Positions 1 to 10,064 of a stretch of DNA of 64,000 bases are shown one piece after another. Both the position numbers and the translations under genes were made by a program. Location of the stretch: positions 22,683,850 through 22,747,849 of the forward strand of contig NC_081549.1 in assembly GCF_901000735.1 (NCBI RefSeq), given 5' to 3'. Source of the stretch: Corylus avellana (Eukaryota; Streptophyta; Magnoliopsida; Fagales; Betulaceae). Positions within the stretch are counted from its first letter, which is position 1. Every line of letters begins with the position of its first letter. Below the pieces are notes generated by a model that worked only from the letters and a program-made list of their open reading frames with translations, ran no database searches and had not been told where the DNA came from.

Positions 1-449
1 CGAAGCCACAAAAGTAATAATAATAATAAAAAAAAAGCAGATGGTTGAAAGGATACCCTTAATCCAAGAGGCTGCGTATGAAGGGAAAGAGTCGGTGATT
101 GGTCACTAGTTTATTAATACATGACATCAAATAAAATGGAGGATGATTAGGATATATTTTAATGAATTTAATTTTGCACTGGATAGAGTCGAATCTTGGC
201 CTGTATTATTGTGGCATTTAAATTATACTAAAGCCTTAAAAAAATATGATCCTTAAAAAAAATATGATCTAGGTTAATTTCAATCTTCATGGATAATTCA
301 CTCTGCTTATCAGCGTGTCTGATTCTGAGATGTCCTTCATCTTCTAATGTCAACCGCCCATTGCGTTGAACCTCGAGTTGAATTACTACACAAGAGATAT
401 TCCCAAGTATATATGCACACATGTCCGTGTAAATAAAAGAAAAGATGCC

Positions 450-535
<86 letters not shown>

Positions 536-1340
536 GGACCTTAGATTTCCTTCTTAAATTTATGGATTAATATATTTATATTGGATTTTAATTAAGCTTT
601 TGTTGAATTGTTGATCGAAGAAAAGTAAAACTCAAAGAGACGTGGCATTCACGATAGATCGAGATAGTTGACTCCACATATATGCATGCTGCACTTGCCA
701 CTTGGTCGCAAAACTCTGGTCGTACAAGAAAAATTTGGAGTTTTTTTTGTTTTTTTATTTATTATTTATTTATATTTGGTTTTGCAATTCGTCATCAGGA
801 TAACCAACCATGTGGAGAACATTAAGATGGTTTGGAGTCAGTATCCGGACGATGACAAAATACTTTCTAATAATAATTCAGAGGATATACATGCATTCAC
901 AAATCATGGAATTAAAAAACATATTCATAGGAACCGAAAGCAAGCTCTAATAATGTTCATGAAAATATATAATTAATGCTTAACCCATGGTGTGTGCTGG
1001 CAGTTTGATTGCAATGTTTATTTTTTATTATTATTATTATTTGTCCTATCATCATATACATGGCTGTTATATATTGTCATTTTCTTAAAATTTTCATCAG
1101 ATTTCACACAAAATCTTCCAACTTTTTTAAAATTTGAAAGTGACAATGCAATTTTCTTCTTTTGCATTATATATATATATATATAAGATGTATTGTGATA
1201 ACACTTAAAATTATTTGTGATAACAAGATTTTGTGTAACCCTCAACAAGATTCTACGTGAAAGGGTTCCATGTTATAAAAAGGGACCTGTCCCATGTCAT
1301 AATGTCCCATAATCTGTTAACTAATTACGAATTCAGAAAG
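1..1340. other. AT-rich intergenic DNA, no gene seen
   Basis: No reading frame here has recognisable protein features. The short frames are low-complexity Phe/Leu/Ile/Tyr runs produced by AT-rich DNA. The stretch holds a long compound microsatellite (described separately), a short (AT)n tract near 1162-1185, and nothing else I can identify. Confidence 0.6.
454..532. repeat. compound microsatellite (TA)n(GA)n
   Basis: About 25 TA units run directly into about 14 GA units. It is not inside a gene. The abrupt switch of motif is typical of slippage-grown compound repeats and should be highly variable between individuals. Confidence 0.95.
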
Positions 1341-1396
1341 TTGCAATTGCTAAGAAAAAAAAAAAAAAAAAAAAAAAGACATTTGCAATTGCTAAG
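1341..1396 (+). mobile_element. tail-only retroposition scar (poly-A between direct repeats)
   Basis: A perfect 14-bp direct repeat, TTGCAATTGCTAAG, lies at 1341-1354 and 1383-1396. Between the copies are 23 A residues and the five bases GACAT. This is the structure left by target-primed reverse transcription when only the poly(A) tail of a template is copied. Replication slippage alone would not explain a 14-bp duplicated flank. No body of a LINE or SINE is present. Confidence 0.6.
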
Positions 1397-1750
1397 GCTG
1401 TAAGGATATAATTTTGAAACCCCCCTATATATCATTTAGGGTGGATATGATACTCCTTCTGCCGGACGGGGAGGTCACCAGCATGGAGGATTCGGTGCAT
1501 GGGGTTGCTTGAACATAAATTTCTTGCAAATTAAGTTAGAGTATTTTTATTTATTTTTTAAATGTAGTCTAAACTGTTATGTGTTTCTTAATTTATGAGG
1601 AATAGTAAGTTTTTAAATAGATTTTCTCACATGTTTAAAAGATCACGTAACAGTTTTATATGGTGGGATTATAATACTAGGATGCCTTGTGACTTGGGTG
1701 CAAATAGGTGAATAGTTTAGAGGATAAAATGTATTTTCTCTAATATTTTA

Positions 1751-2770
1751 TATATTAGACCTCACGTATTAAAAGAGAATTTAAGTGCACACGTAAAATA
1801 TAAAGTTAAAATATAGATCAAATATTAAATTTACCTTCTAATTCAGCTTTTTTTATTTTATTTTATTTATTTATTTATTTTAAGAGTTCTTCAATTTCAG
1901 TATTAAAATTTGCTCCTTCCTCCGTCAGATCGGCCCATCATCTTGATTCTTCTCCGTCTGCATCGACCTTCCGCCCCTCCGCCAGCCAACCTCGCTCCGG
2001 TGCGACTTCCCCAAATCCCTTGCTGATGTTTTTGGTTTTTGGGTTTGGATCTATGTTTATGCTTTTTAAATTAGATTACTGCCTTGTACTGCTTTGTTTG
2101 AGCTTGTTTGTGGGGATTTTGATTGCCAAATGCTGGTTTGCTTCTCTGACAGACCCATTTCGAATGGTTTCAGTGCCTACCTTCCATTGGCATCCTTTTG
2201 GATACCTTGTTCGCTGCTTGCTCGTGAGCTACCTTCGGGTAGCTCCGAGTTTTGCCTTTGAAACTGCTTTTAGCGGCCCTTCTAGAGAGGCCCGAGTCAT
2301 TTATGATCCATTGCCTACTATTTATGTGTATTTTCTGCACTGTAATTTTCGTTTTGAGTGTATTGTTGGGGTGTCCACCTCTTATTTGGTGTTTTAATCC
2401 TTGTACCCGCTCCTTATTTGCTTAGAAAAAAAAATTGCTCCTTCCAAGATTGAGATTGTTTAAAGCTGTCCTGAGACCATATATCATAATTAATTAATTA
2501 TTGAACATGGCATGTCATTGTGCGAAATGTGTCATGTTAAAGAGGGAACTTGTACGTAACACCAAAATGATATCATGGTTCAGGGCTATCACATCTCTCC
2601 TGACTCTTACTCAAAGACATAAATATTTTAATTTATATATACTCTCGATTCAATTAAATATTTCATATATTACACTTAATTTACATATTAAAAGAGAATT
2701 TAAGTACACACAAAGGATAAAATTCAAATATAAATTAAATATTAAATTTACCTTCTAATTGAGCTTTTTG
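1751..2770 (+). repeat. pair of about 100-bp direct repeats (1751-1850 and 2671-2770)
   Basis: Both stretches share a motif with AAAAGAGAATTTAAG near its start and TTACCTTCTAATT near its end, with moderate divergence between. They flank the retroposon at 1921-2434. A second pair of related segments (about 2505-2580 and 3735-3800, sharing AGAGGGAA.TTGTACGTAACA) points to an older local segmental duplication later broken by insertions. Confidence 0.6.
1910..2445 (+). mobile_element. poly(A)-terminated retroposon with 11-bp target duplication
   Basis: The 11-bp repeat TTGCTCCTTCC occurs at 1910-1920 and again at 2435-2445. The 514 bp between them (1921-2434) begin with C-rich sequence and end in nine A residues, as expected of a non-LTR insertion in plus orientation. 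The body differs in composition from its AT-rich surroundings. The longest open frame inside (about 2020-2397) resembles no protein I know. It may be a 5'-truncated LINE, a SINE-like element or a processed mRNA copy; the sequence alone does not decide. Confidence 0.65.
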
Positions 2771-2929
2771 GAGAGAAACTAACATTTATTTCTCTCGCCT
2801 AATTTTTAGAAAATAATATTTACTTAGAACTAAGAGAATCTCATGATAATATAAGGATAATACCTAACATTTCTCATGTTTAAAGCTATCATGACGCCGA
2901 TTATAGGACACACCCATTCCTTTGATCCC

Positions 2930-3660
2930 AGTACAGGAGTAAAAATGTGGGAGGATAATAACCATCCGCATCCGCTATCCGCACATGCGAATGTGGATGT
3001 GGATAGTGAATTTAATTAGGATATGTGGATATTATCTGCATCTGCGTTCCATATATATAATCTAAAATTTAAAACATAAAAAGCATACATGTGCCGTAGA
3101 TCCCATCAACATTTACTTATGAATGTGTTACATTTACATTTAATTTATGTTTTAAATTTCAGATTTTTTTTTTTTTTAAAAAAAAATTTAAATTTTTTAT
3201 GTTTGCCAAATTTGTAATTTATGTTTCTTATATTTGTTGGATTTGTAATGTTGGATTTCATTGCTAGGGAACTCTTCTGATTTAATTGTCTTATATGTTA
3301 TTCCTTTATTATTATTATTTTTTCAAATGTTTTTTCCTATCACCACTCACCAACTATAGATTAGATAGAGGATACATGAAGTTAAATAATATATGAGATG
3401 AAAATTTATCGACAAAATTATTAGCATGTGTGATATTGTTCAATTATAAATAATGTCTTTTTTTCTATTTATTATAAGCAAAAATAAGTGAATTACAATT
3501 TCAAGGTTCAAAACGCTCATTATTTCAAATGCAAATAACAGATAGTATCTGAACTAACCATACAGGTGCAAATAGTAAAAAAGAAAAGAAAAATTGTGAA
3601 TGTGAATGCGGATATCAAAAATCATTATCCATGTCCACATTTTCACACCCATTGGGCCAT
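2930..3660. mobile_element. hAT-like non-autonomous element (terminal inverted similarity)
   Basis: The left end (GGAGTAAAAATGTGG then ATCCGCATCCGC) is mirrored by the right end near 3590-3655, whose reverse complement reads through GTGTGAAAATGTGGACATGG and ATCCGCATTC. The 730 bp between have no coding capacity. Imperfect inverted ends around subterminal ATCCGC motifs suggest a degraded hAT-type DNA transposon. I could not define a target duplication, so the boundaries are approximate. Confidence 0.4.
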
Positions 3661-5950
3661 AGCCATCATATAACTTAATTTTTTAATATGACATGTCATT
3701 AACTAGGCTCCAAATTTGTTCTCGATGAAAACACTCAATAATTGTATGAAGTGTTTCATGTGAAGAGGGAATTTGTACGTAACATCAAAATCATATCCGA
3801 GAGACAAGATTTATGACATTTCTTTTAATTTCGTTGTCCCTTGCTTCGTCGTGCTGCGATCCACACCTGCAGGCTACTACCACGTGTATCAATGGCAAAA
3901 ACAAACAAAACAAGAAGAAGACAAAGCAATGATATATACATTCTAATACAAATCTATATCTCTATTTTTTATGTTTTATTTTTTATTTTTTTAGATTTTA
4001 ATTTTACACTGCAAAACATACCATAGCTGAGAAAATCATTTGCGGCCACATGAAGATGTATTAACTCATTTTATTAGCTTAACAATTTTTGTTTAAGAAT
4101 ATTGTCACGCAACTACAAAATGAGCATTTGCGGTTAAGAATATTGTCAAAATCAGGTTTCAATGAGTTTTTAACTGATTTTTTTTAATGTTATACATCCG
4201 AAAAATATATTTTTCTTTGCATAATTTAATACAAATTCAATTATAGATATTTTTTAGAAAAAAAAAAATGTCAAGTTCTATCTTAATAGGTAATATAATC
4301 TTAGATCTAAATATATTTTGTATGCATACTTTGACCCCTGATCTTAATATATTTGTCATTTGTACTTTAGCTCCCATTCCTAATTTTGTCCTTTGAAGTA
4401 AACGGTACAAATAAGGAGAGAAGAACTTAGTATAAGAGTTTATCGGAGTAGGCTCGTATCAGATAGCTTTGATTCATAAGATAGCTTTGATGCATAAATA
4501 TGAATCAAAGCGTAATCTTCGAGAAAAAAAAGGTATGAAGAAAGGAAACGAAAGTCTCTTTTTATCTTAACTCTTTATAATAAATTTTGTTGTAACCATC
4601 TACCTCATATTACACCTTTGTACTGCAAATATTTCCTGCTCTCTACAACCCCAATCATGCATATTGCCTCAATGATGCCGACAATTGATTGTTTGTGTAA
4701 ATCTGTCCAATTCTTCGTGGGTTGGATGGGTGATTAATGATCGATCGGATGCCCAACATCTTCATTATTCGATCTGCTTGTTACTAGCTGACAAAAAGAG
4801 CAATAAGCTTTGCGATAAAAAGAGAAAATCATGGCCAACTTTGCTGATTATAAATTATTAATCACCAAACAGTTGTTAAATTATAATAGCTTCCTCAGTA
4901 AATATTTTAAAACTCTCTCTCAATAAATAAAATTTAACAGGTAATAGATGATAAATTATAGAGCCAGAATCCAAAAACTTAAATAGATAAGAAATGATTA
5001 ATTTAATTATTATCCTAATAACAATAATGCTCACTAAAAATTGTTAAATTTTTTTGGAAATGCTGATTATTTGTCGGTGCCATTAATCGTTTGAAGTCCA
5101 GGTGACAAGTTGACAAAAACCTGGGCCAGAAATGTTGAGAGAAATGCTTGAGAGTGCATTCTCCCAACCATGCATCTGCCCACCATCTCTGTGCCTTTAG
5201 CATCTTGAGTTTTGAAGAGCACGTGGTGATGGACAAACTCTGTAGTGGAGTCTTTTTCAGTCTTTCCAATGCATGTGCAACTATTTAGTATTTGCATACC
5301 GTTCGGCTTGTGGGCCGACAATTGGCCCATTAATCAATTGAGCTGACATGTCAGCAGCTACATTGTCCTATATTCATTGTACATCTTATGTTTTAGCACG
5401 TCATTAATTGTCTTTGTAATTCTAGTATGAGACGATCGAATATTGCATGTACATGGAAGTCTCCAATGAGAGGCCCACATGTGGCAAATGGTTACCGCGA
5501 AATTAGCTAACCGATGCTCTATATGTCATTTTTTTTTTTATTTAGAAAAATTTCAAAAAAATCACAAAAATCTACTCACATCAGATTTCCTACATTCAAC
5601 TAACCCTCAAGAGTTGTTAAAGTTTTCTCAATATGTACAGAAAAGTGGTTCTCTGTACATTATTTTAGCCTTTTTCATCTTTTTGTCTTTAATTGAAAAT
5701 TGTGTTGAAATTTTGAAAAAGAAGTGAGGGTAGCTAGGAATTTGCATTTTGTAAAGAAATAATATTTTAATGGTATAGGAAAATATAAGTGAAACTATTG
5801 TAAAATATATTTTCATAAGGAAGCAAGAAGTAGATTTGTGCTCTAAGCTTAGGAAAAATCAAAGGAAAGTTGCTGCTAATCCTCTAAGCTATTACCAAAA
5901 CAACATCGACATAAAAATTTAAGAGCAAAATACAAAACATGGTTTAAATC
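3661..5950. other. intergenic, no gene recognised
   Basis: AT-rich sequence with several stop-interrupted frames on both strands. The overlapping minus-strand frames at 5015-5330 have no domain, no conserved-looking block and no splice logic. I see nothing functional here. Confidence 0.5.
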
Positions 5951-6004
5951 AATTAGTACTTAAGTTTCTTTTTTTTTTTTTTGAAAGGAATTAGTACTTA
6001 AGTT
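5951..6004 (-). mobile_element. tail-only retroposition scar (poly-T on plus strand)
   Basis: A perfect 16-bp direct repeat, AATTAGTACTTAAGTT, lies at 5951-5966 and 5989-6004. The 22 bases between are TC, a run of T, then GAAAGG. Read on the minus strand this is CCTTTC followed by poly(A), i.e. a retroposed tail with only a few bases of body. It closely matches the structures at 1341, 22201 and 25256. Confidence 0.65.
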
Positions 6005-6220
6005 ACTATAATTGGAATGGACAGAAATTTTATCCAAACTGGTTTGAAAGAAATTTTTTTCAACTTAGTCTAATAAATGTCAAGTGTCGTTTCTTACATA
6101 TTTTGTTTAATATTTTAATATTCATTTATTGTCATTGCACTAATCTAGGAACCGAAGACTAGATTGATGTAAATTTCCTAAAATTTGTGTCTGTTAAGTC
6201 AGATAATTTTATGAAATATT

Positions 6221-6353
6221 TTCAATAGAGGTTTTTTTTTTTTTTTTACATGTCCACACAAGAGAAATGAGGGGTGGATTCAAACTAGAGACCTCTGCTT
6301 CGTAAGACGAGGTCTCTAGCCGACTGAACTACCTCTTAAAGACTTCAATAGAG
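6221..6353 (-). mobile_element. short tRNA-derived SINE with 10-bp target duplication
   Basis: Flanked by the 10-bp repeat TTCAATAGAG at 6221-6230 and 6344-6353. The 113 bp between, read on the minus strand, begin with a tRNA-like A-box region (TAGTTCAGTCGGCTAGAG), continue through an anticodon-stem-like stretch and a B-box (GTTTGAATCC), then run about 30 bp to a poly(A) tail. Box A, box B, tail and target duplication together identify a SINE. It is much shorter than typical plant SINEs of 150-300 bp. It cannot be a tRNA gene, because the acceptor stem is not paired and the tail follows. Confidence 0.8.
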
Positions 6354-6450
6354 TTTTTGGACAGCTTGTATGCAGCTTTTTGGAAGTGATCTTGGTCCGT
6401 CGCCATGAAATGGGTAGTTGGGCATTGATGAGTATGTACCTCTTGGGTAG

Positions 6451-6640
6451 TTGTTTAATGAAGAATGCTATGCTTACAAACAAATTTTACAAAAAAACTT
6501 TTTCAAATTAATATGGCACAACATGATTGGATATGTGATAAATTCAAATTTTGAGAAACTCAATTATGTTGTGTCATATCAGTTTGTAAAAGTTTTTTTG
6601 TAAAATTTATTTGTAAGCCTATTATTTTCCTTGTTTAATG
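6451..6640. mobile_element. Mutator-like MITE with 10-bp target duplication
   Basis: The repeat TTGTTTAATG occurs at 6451-6460 and 6631-6640. The 170 bp between fold almost end to end: the left arm contains GCTTACAAACAAATTTTAC and the right arm, reverse-complemented, GCTTACAAATAAATTTTAC, each followed by a run of A. A non-coding hairpin with a 9-10-bp target duplication fits a Mutator-superfamily MITE. A related half-arm is near 47145-47200. Confidence 0.75.
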
Positions 6641-6794
6641 GCTAGGTGAAAACATCAAAATGTTAGGACCATTTAATTGAGTGGGCTCTTGGTTATTTAT
6701 TTTCAATGTAATTGGTACATGACTAGGGGTTAAAAAAACTAAAGAATATATGCTTTTTAATTAGAATCAATTTCACCTGGAATATGACTGCCGA

Positions 6795-7059
6795 GTGATG
6801 CTAGTTCTCCAACAGGAGGAGCACCAAAACGGCCTCCTTCGCATTATAACCCAATTCTTTAGATTGGGCTGTGGCAATGACGTTGGGCGTAGCCCAAATT
6901 TATACCTCTTTTTATGTGCTAAAATGCCAAACCACACGGAGCTTGTAGTGTTTTGGGCTTGGCTGGCGTACGAACGAGGAAGGCCAAACTAGAACCCTAA
7001 ACGAATTTGTATTATATTTCCTTTTGGGCCTTAATATGAATACGTTGTTGTTTCTTTAT
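6795..7059. other. intergenic, no gene recognised
   Basis: Short open frames occur but carry no recognisable domain. Nothing else is identified. Confidence 0.4.
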
Positions 7060-7345
7060 ATAATTCACAAACTTAGACACAAAATTAGTGGGTCAAGAGA
7101 TTAACTCACTTAATTAAATGGATTGAGTTATATAGTCTTATACTCATGCTTCAATACGATTCGAATTTGACCCGCGACATTTAGGGTTAGCAACTTTTGA
7201 TACGAATCGTTAATCCAACACAAAATTAGCAGATTATAGTTGAGTGGTCTGACCCGTTTAATTGATTGAATTGGGTTAAGATTGACATATAATTTCGTAA
7301 CATTATTTTATTTGACATAACCCAGACCCAACACACGAACCGAAT
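7060..7345 (+). repeat. dispersed repeat family R, two head-to-tail units
   Basis: Two diverged units of roughly 135-150 bp follow one another. Each has the order: ACACAAAATTAG, then a GACCCGTTTAATTAAATGGGT-like block, then TATAGTCTTATACTCAT, then an ACACGA/CGAATT-type end. The same order occurs at about 28740-29060 (again two units), 30615-31690 (inverted, interrupted) and 40480-40620. It is non-coding. I cannot assign a class. Confidence 0.6.
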
Positions 7346-7666
7346 TGCGAATTGCAATAATGATAGATCTCTTGATGGAATACACTTGCTTGAGACTTGT
7401 TTAGGCATATAAATTTCATCAAAAACTTCTCTCAATTGCTTGCCGGATTGCACTAAGAATCCGGTCCTTCGGTGTATTACAAGATTGATTGAATTAGTTG
7501 GTCATTTTATGAGTGGTCTCCAAAGCCAACTCACACAAGATCAAAATGAAATATCTTTAAAGTAATGGTTTGTTGGTAAATGGGAATATATTCCATGCTT
7601 GCAAGGCCCGGCCTGTCTATCCCTAATTATGGAAGCCTAAAAGTGGTTGCTTATACCAACCAGACA

Positions 7667-7716
7667 GAAGCTTATGTTTGGTTGTATCATCGAAGCTTAT
7701 GTTTGGTTGTATCATC
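7667..7716 (+). repeat. perfect 25-bp tandem duplication
   Basis: The 25-bp unit beginning GAAGCTTATGTTTGG is repeated exactly twice (7667-7691 and 7692-7716). Perfect identity implies a recent event. Confidence 0.9.
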
Positions 7717-7717
7717 A

Positions 7718-10064
7718 TCACTTGTCGGAAAAAAGCATTAATTAATCTCTCTGCATGCATTCATGGAAATAATCTTAGAAAATCGTAATTTTTAAGATAC
7801 TAAAATGGTAAGTTGTCGCCCGATAGATTCTCTCCATTTCAAATAAAGGCAGGGACAAATATTTTTATTAAAAGTAAAATTACAATTTGACCCTTCAAGT
7901 TTCAATCAATTAGTTCATCTGCATTCTAAATGAAACGGAGATAATCCCATTCCGTAGAGATATATTTAGGAGACAACTCTAGATAAAACAGTATTATCCT
8001 TAAAAAAAAAAAAAAAAAAAAAACCCTCAAAACCTGTCTCACTGATTTTAGGAGTGGGCTAAACGTGCACGTGAAAAGAAATTCAAGGAACTGATCATAT
8101 ATGAATTGATGGCTGACCAGAGTGTTGACGTGGAAATGTTATCTTATCCAAACAATATTAAAGCCCATATGAGCTTTGTCTACTTATTAGAATAAATAAA
8201 AATAAATTAATATTCTGGCATAGAAAATAAAATAAAAAAATTGCGGGAAAGCGATTAAAGAATGCCCAATAGCCACCCCCCGCCCCCCTTTTTCACGGTG
8301 CTAATTTGCGCTGCCAGAAAATTAAAAAATGCAATTTCTCTATTGGCTATTGCGAAGTCAGAGGGCACAACGCGTGGTGAAGCTGAGCGGTGTACCAAGC
8401 CGTGCCGTCAACCACTTGCTGCTTTTCTCTCTCCCTCTTCTCTTCTCAACAAATTATGAGTTGTAAAAGTAAAGCAAAGTGGAAAGAACAAAGCAAATCT
8501 TTAACGCATTCATAAAAGAAAAGAAAAAGCAACTCTTGATTAACAGAACCTTTTTTCTAATCAACTAAATCTTATAAATTTATGAAATAAGTAACATGGT
8601 ATTAGAACATTAAGTCCTCCCTTCTTGTTTAAGTTATCCTTCCGCTTGTTCTTGGGGAGGAGAGACGAGTTATGCCTTTCGTTTTGTTCCTTAACATGTC
8701 ATTTGTTTTTTCTTCCAAAATGACCTCCTTTCCTTTTCCGCCATTTCATGATCGTCTCCTCCCTCCCTTTCCCGACCTCCATTCCTCATTGTCGTCCATT
8801 TCCCATCGAGAGTTTGCCTCACGCGCCAAAGTAGATTTGAAAAATTTCAACTTATTTGTTTACCCACTTGCTCAAATAGACCACCCCAAGTCACTGCCAA
8901 CCTCCATTCATGCCTCTCCTCTCGAGTGTGGGCCACACGTGCCTCCACCCCGTTCCTCCTCTCCACCATAGCTATTGTCCTAGGGTTGTTTTGTAGTCAC
9001 TTTTATGCTGCTTTTGTAACATACTAATTAATCTCATATTAAGAAATTGAATAGTCTACATAGAAAGTGAGTGATTTTATAAGAGATGCTCATAGGTGTT
9101 AACTTTTACATTATTTACTTATTAAGTAAAATTAGGCTTTATAAATTATTATAAGAACTTTTCAAATTAACTAGTCATTTTGATTCATGGCTAGTTATGT
9201 TTTTCTTTCAATTTTGTGTCTCCTTCTTGTTAGCTAATTAAGAGATTTGATCTTGAAGTCGAGACTTTTTATTTATGACTAATTTATTAACCAACTTCTG
9301 AAAAACCGAATTTTTATTTTACTATTATCTCACCCTAATGATATGGCAATGACAATCATTTTTTCGTTGGATATTGTTAAAATAATAATAATAAAAAAAA
9401 ATTAATTAACTGGAATACCACTGATTTTGGCGGTGGTTTCTTTGAAGCATGCTAGCAATTAAATTAACACACTGGTTTTCCTAAGGACCCGGCAATTCCG
9501 TGAAACACTCATTGTAAATTAAGATAAACCATACTTGAAATCCTTATTATGATCATTGATACTGTCAAATTTTCAAAGTACTATCTTTTCATAGTCTTAT
9601 ACAGCCCAAAAGGTATGATTAACAAAAAGAATTAAAAAAAAAAAAAAAAATTAGGAAAAAGACAAAAAACGGCACATAATGCATGAATATTTAATTGGCA
9701 TGCCGATGACGACCACAAGCCAAGTCCATAACAACCCTCTACCTAATGTGGCAGCACCACGATTCATTTTATTTTTTCTAAGGGTACAAAATGTAATTAA
9801 ATAGAAGTGCATAACAGTTCATATACATTTTATATATATATATTTTATATGGCCTCTGACCAAATACTGATCTTCGGTCCTGATCCGCCGGCGGTTGACA
9901 GTTTATTAGGAGCCGTCTTGGTTTTGTCGACTTGATCTCTTCATTGCTGTTTTCCACCACCCACATTGTAAAACGGCCTGCCGAAACTGCGTCCTTTAAA
10001 AAGTCCATTGTTTTACACAAATTCAAAAATCTGTATCCGCACAACGTTGAATCCTTTTTCATTC
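7718..10064. other. intergenic region upstream of the U-box gene
   Basis: No gene recognised. Open frames at 8262-8459 and 8672-8971 are C-rich but carry no domain. A TATA-rich tract (TATATATATATTTTATATGG, about 9830-9850) lies some 220 bp before the U-box start codon and may be its core promoter; that is inference from position only. Confidence 0.45.

Noticed and set aside
366..557. Plus-strand frame with long Ile-Tyr and Arg-Glu runs
   Set aside because: It is the translation of the (TA)n(GA)n microsatellite, not a protein.
1355..1377. CRISPR-like or other array structures
   Set aside because: No regularly spaced repeats with unique spacers anywhere in the window; this is plant nuclear DNA and the repeats are microsatellites, tandem duplications and transposons.
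2020..2397. 125-residue hydrophobic frame inside the retroposon
   Set aside because: No recognised domain, and it lies wholly within a retroposed, poly(A)-ended segment; Phe/Leu-rich composition follows from the T-rich body.
6255..6340. Possible functional tRNA gene on the minus strand
   Set aside because: A- and B-boxes are present but the acceptor ends do not pair, and a poly(A) tail with target duplications shows it is a SINE.
10008..10064. N-terminal extension of the U-box protein by 19 residues
   Set aside because: It would need a TTG start; the first ATG (10065) begins the family-like MAISPHAFPPRKR sequence.
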